NCBI GenBank assembly: GCA_937973905.1
Contig: CALJJR010000090.1
Location: forward strand, 1-36,982
Source: an uncultured Arenicella sp.
GTDB lineage: Bacteria; Pseudomonadota; Gammaproteobacteria; Arenicellales; Arenicellaceae
Reading direction: 5' to 3'
Length of the DNA: 36,982 nt
Part shown: in pieces, positions 35,040-36,982 of the stretch
Position numbering within the stretch: the stretch's first letter is position 1
Layout of the letters: each line of letters starts with the position of its first letter
Program-made: the position numbers and the translations under genes
The notes under the pieces: generated by a model
Seen by the model: only the letters and a program-made list of their open reading frames with translations
Databases searched by the model: none
Told to the model about the DNA's origin: nothing

Positions 35040-36182
35040 TTAAGAGTACGCCAGCTGGTTGTATTGATTTTGATAAAAATCGCCATTACCGAATTGCAGA
35101 TTGATCATTAACATCCGTTTCACATAGTGCCCGATTGAAAGCTCGTCTGTGATGCCCATTCCACCGTGCATTTGGATGGCTTCGTCACCAACTTGCTTAC
35201 CGTATTTGGCGATAACAGTCCGCAGCGCGAAAACCGTTTGCCGTGCTTCTTCGGCCGACGTTGTTCCATCTGTTAGCTCGCACAAGGCACCACATAACAA
35301 CGATTTGGACTGCTCGTAAGCCATAAAGCAATCAACCATTCGGTGTTGCAGAGCCTGAAACACGCTGATTGGCACACCAAACTGTTTACGAGTTTTGGTG
35401 TATTCAATAGTGGCGCTGTTCAAGGTCTGCATAATGCCCACAGCCTCGGCACTCAGTGCAACGTTTAAATCTTGCATTACTGCATCCAACAATGCATAAC
35501 CGGCACCGGCTTCACCAAGTTGCTGATCCGCCGATACGCTCACATTTTCCAATTTCAGATCAGCCACTTGCTGACCGTCCATCAGATCGTGCGGGCTTAC
35601 AGTTAAGCCATCGGCATTGGCATCGATCACGAACAAGCTGATTCCATTATTATCGGTGTCGTCGCCATCAACACGTGCCGAGACAATAAATTTGCTCGCA
35701 TGGGCACCGCCTACTGCCAGCGCCTTGGCACCATTGAGGGTGAATCCGCCGTCTGTGCCTGTTGCTGTGGTTGCGATATTACTCAGATCAAAGCGTGCTT
35801 GCTCTTCGTAGGTAGCTAACGACCCCATAAGACTGCCATCAATGATCTGTGGAATAAGTTCACTGGCAACTGCGCCACCGGCTTTCTGCAGCACGCCACC
35901 AAACAACACCAAGTTGGCTATCATAGGCTCAAGCAACAGAGCCTTGCCACACTCTTCCATAATGGCCGCAGTATCTATAATGCTGCCACCGTAGCCGCCG
36001 TACGCTTCCGCGAACGGAATCGACAGCCAACCGAGCTCTGCAAAGGTCGCCCAGTGTTCAGCACTAACGCCGGCCTCGCTTTCTAAAATAACGCGTCGTT
36101 GGTCAAAGCTGTAGTTGTCTTGAAACCAACGCTGCATGCTCTCCTTGAGCATTTTTTGTTCTTCATTGTAATCAAAGTTCAT
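35040..36182 (-). CDS. acyl-CoA dehydrogenase family protein (subunit 1)
   Basis: A 380-residue acyl-CoA dehydrogenase. The N-terminal helical domain starts at FDYNEEQKMLKESMQRWF; the middle domain has GAKALAVGGAHASKFIVSARVD; the C-terminal FAD-binding part has YTKTRKQFGVPISVFQALQHRMVD and GDEAIQMHGGMGITDELSIGHYVKR. The C-terminal segment corresponding to the usual IYEGTSEIQR catalytic loop reads LQFGNGDFYQNQ, without the Glu. It sits 40 bases downstream of a second acyl-CoA dehydrogenase gene on the same strand. Such pairs can form heterotetramers in which only one partner has full active-site residues; that is an inference here. Confidence 0.93.
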   Translation of the reverse strand: MNFDYNEEQKMLKESMQRWFQDNYSFDQRRVILESEAGVSAEHWATFAELGWLSIPFAEAYGGYGGSIIDTAAIMEECGKALLLEPMIANLVLFGGVLQKAGGAVASELIPQIIDGSLMGSLATYEEQARFDLSNIATTATGTDGGFTLNGAKALAVGGAHASKFIVSARVDGDDTDNNGISLFVIDANADGLTVSPHDLMDGQQVADLKLENVSVSADQQLGEAGAGYALLDAVMQDLNVALSAEAVGIMQTLNSATIEYTKTRKQFGVPISVFQALQHRMVDCFMAYEQSKSLLCGALCELTDGTTSAEEARQTVFALRTVIAKYGKQVGDEAIQMHGGMGITDELSIGHYVKRMLMINLQFGNGDFYQNQYNQLAYS

Positions 36183-36222
36183 GGTGTTCTCTTAATTCGA
36201 TCTAGTTTGAATTGCAGTGAAA

Positions 36223-36982
36223 TTACAAGCCGAGTACGGCTTTCGCGATTACGTTTCTTTGTACTTCGTTGGACCCACCGTAGATTGTGGCGGCGCGGCC
36301 GTACATATATTCACGGCGCGCGTAAGATCCATTTTTCTGCAAATCGTTATTAAAGTCTTTCTTAGTTAAAGCGCCAGAATACGCACCGATAGTCTCCATG
36401 CGCAATTCTTGCAATGCCTGCTGAATTTCAGTGCCCTTAATTTTCAAGAAGGATGATTCTGGGCCCGGTGTTTCACCTGACGAGAGCGCCGCAATAACGC
36501 GCAGTTCGCTGTATTCAAGCGCTTTTAAATCTATTTCAATATCCGACAAGCGCTGCTGATAACGCGGGTCTTCGAGCAACGGGCCATTGGCGTTGGTTTG
36601 GTGTTTTGCCAATTCGATAATGTCGTTTAACCAGCGTTTGCTATCAGCCACACCAGCGATGGACGTACGTTCGTGCGCCAACAAGGCCTTGGCATAAGTC
36701 CAACCTTGGTTCTCGGCGCCGATCAAATTTTCGGCCGGTACACGCACGTTTTCGAACACCACTTCGTTGAGGCTGTGATGATCGTCGATAGTGTGGATCG
36801 GATTTACCGTAATCCCCTCGGAGTTCATGTCGATCAAGATGAAACTAATACCCTGTTGGCGTTTTTCAAAGTTGCCGGTACGCACCAAGCAAAAAATCCA
36901 GTCCGCATGTTGCGCATAGGTGGTCCAAATTTTAGCGCCATTAACGACGTACTCATCACCATCTTGAATCGCCTTGGTTTGT
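36223..36982 (-). CDS. acyl-CoA dehydrogenase family protein (subunit 2), start outside window
   Basis: The frame is open to the window end, giving 252 visible residues of a longer acyl-CoA dehydrogenase; the N-terminal domain lies beyond the edge. Visible parts are the middle-domain GDEYVVNGAKIWTTYAQHADW, VRTGNFEKRQQGISFILIDM, FENVRVPAENLIG, and the C-terminal IYGGSNEVQRNVIAKAVLGL. The loop IYGGSNEVQR has Gly where MCAD-type enzymes have the catalytic Glu. The gene leads into the second dehydrogenase with a 40-base gap and is followed by the thiolase, so a joint beta-oxidation function is likely. Confidence 0.93.
   Translation of the reverse strand, partial: QTKAIQDGDEYVVNGAKIWTTYAQHADWIFCLVRTGNFEKRQQGISFILIDMNSEGITVNPIHTIDDHHSLNEVVFENVRVPAENLIGAENQGWTYAKALLAHERTSIAGVADSKRWLNDIIELAKHQTNANGPLLEDPRYQQRLSDIEIDLKALEYSELRVIAALSSGETPGPESSFLKIKGTEIQQALQELRMETIGAYSGALTKKDFNNDLQKNGSYARREYMYGRAATIYGGSNEVQRNVIAKAVLGL

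Noticed and set aside
1-36982. CRISPR array, tRNA/rRNA genes, prophage or complete IS element
   Set aside because: No regularly spaced repeats, no cloverleaf or rRNA segments, no phage structural genes and no transposase were seen.

Overview
The window reads as an ordinary chromosomal stretch of a marine gammaproteobacterium, with one mobile-looking patch at the left end. The assignment rests on gene content: DMSP demethylation, a 7TMR-DISM kinase, DUF3604 and HupE/UreJ lipoprotein-type genes, several glutathione S-transferases, and acyl-CoA dehydrogenase/thiolase genes. The order cannot be fixed by eye. Genes are dense on both strands. I see no rRNA, tRNA, CRISPR array, prophage or intact insertion sequence.

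Left end (1-1700): the tail of an SDR oxidoreductase, a convincing integron attC site, a small unrecognised protein, a degenerate attC-like stretch, a GFA-family protein with its own Shine-Dalgarno, and a third short attC-like element. This looks like a remnant cassette cluster without an integrase in view. The long frame at 443-1270 is best read as two cassette genes whose boundary lost its stop codon.

2170-7820: a minus-strand dmdA-dmdB operon (DMSP demethylase and methylmercaptopropionyl-CoA ligase) faces a divergent LuxR-type response regulator and a 7TMR-DISM histidine kinase. 7839-13288: a five-gene minus-strand run of type-B carboxylesterase, metallo-beta-lactamase-fold hydrolase, GST, N-formylglutamate amidohydrolase-like protein and YbdK-type carboxylate-amine ligase. 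13522-17232: a tightly packed plus-strand trio of DUF3604 lipoprotein (PHP-like metal motifs), membrane-anchored parvulin-like PPIase and HupE/UreJ membrane protein. I consider it the best candidate for an undescribed functional unit. A FixL/FixJ-like two-component pair converges on it.

20125-28529: FAD monooxygenase, CPA2 cation/proton antiporter, purK-purE, GNAT, a secreted TonB-C-like protein, VOC protein, EamA exporter and a GST. 28511-31209: an operon of a BASS-type symporter and a D-aminoacylase-family amidohydrolase. 31310-32545: a small membrane protein and an XRE/MmyB regulator diverge around a perfect 10-bp inverted repeat that overlaps both predicted promoters. 32548-36982: a GST-like protein, a thiolase and two adjacent acyl-CoA dehydrogenases, the last cut by the window edge.
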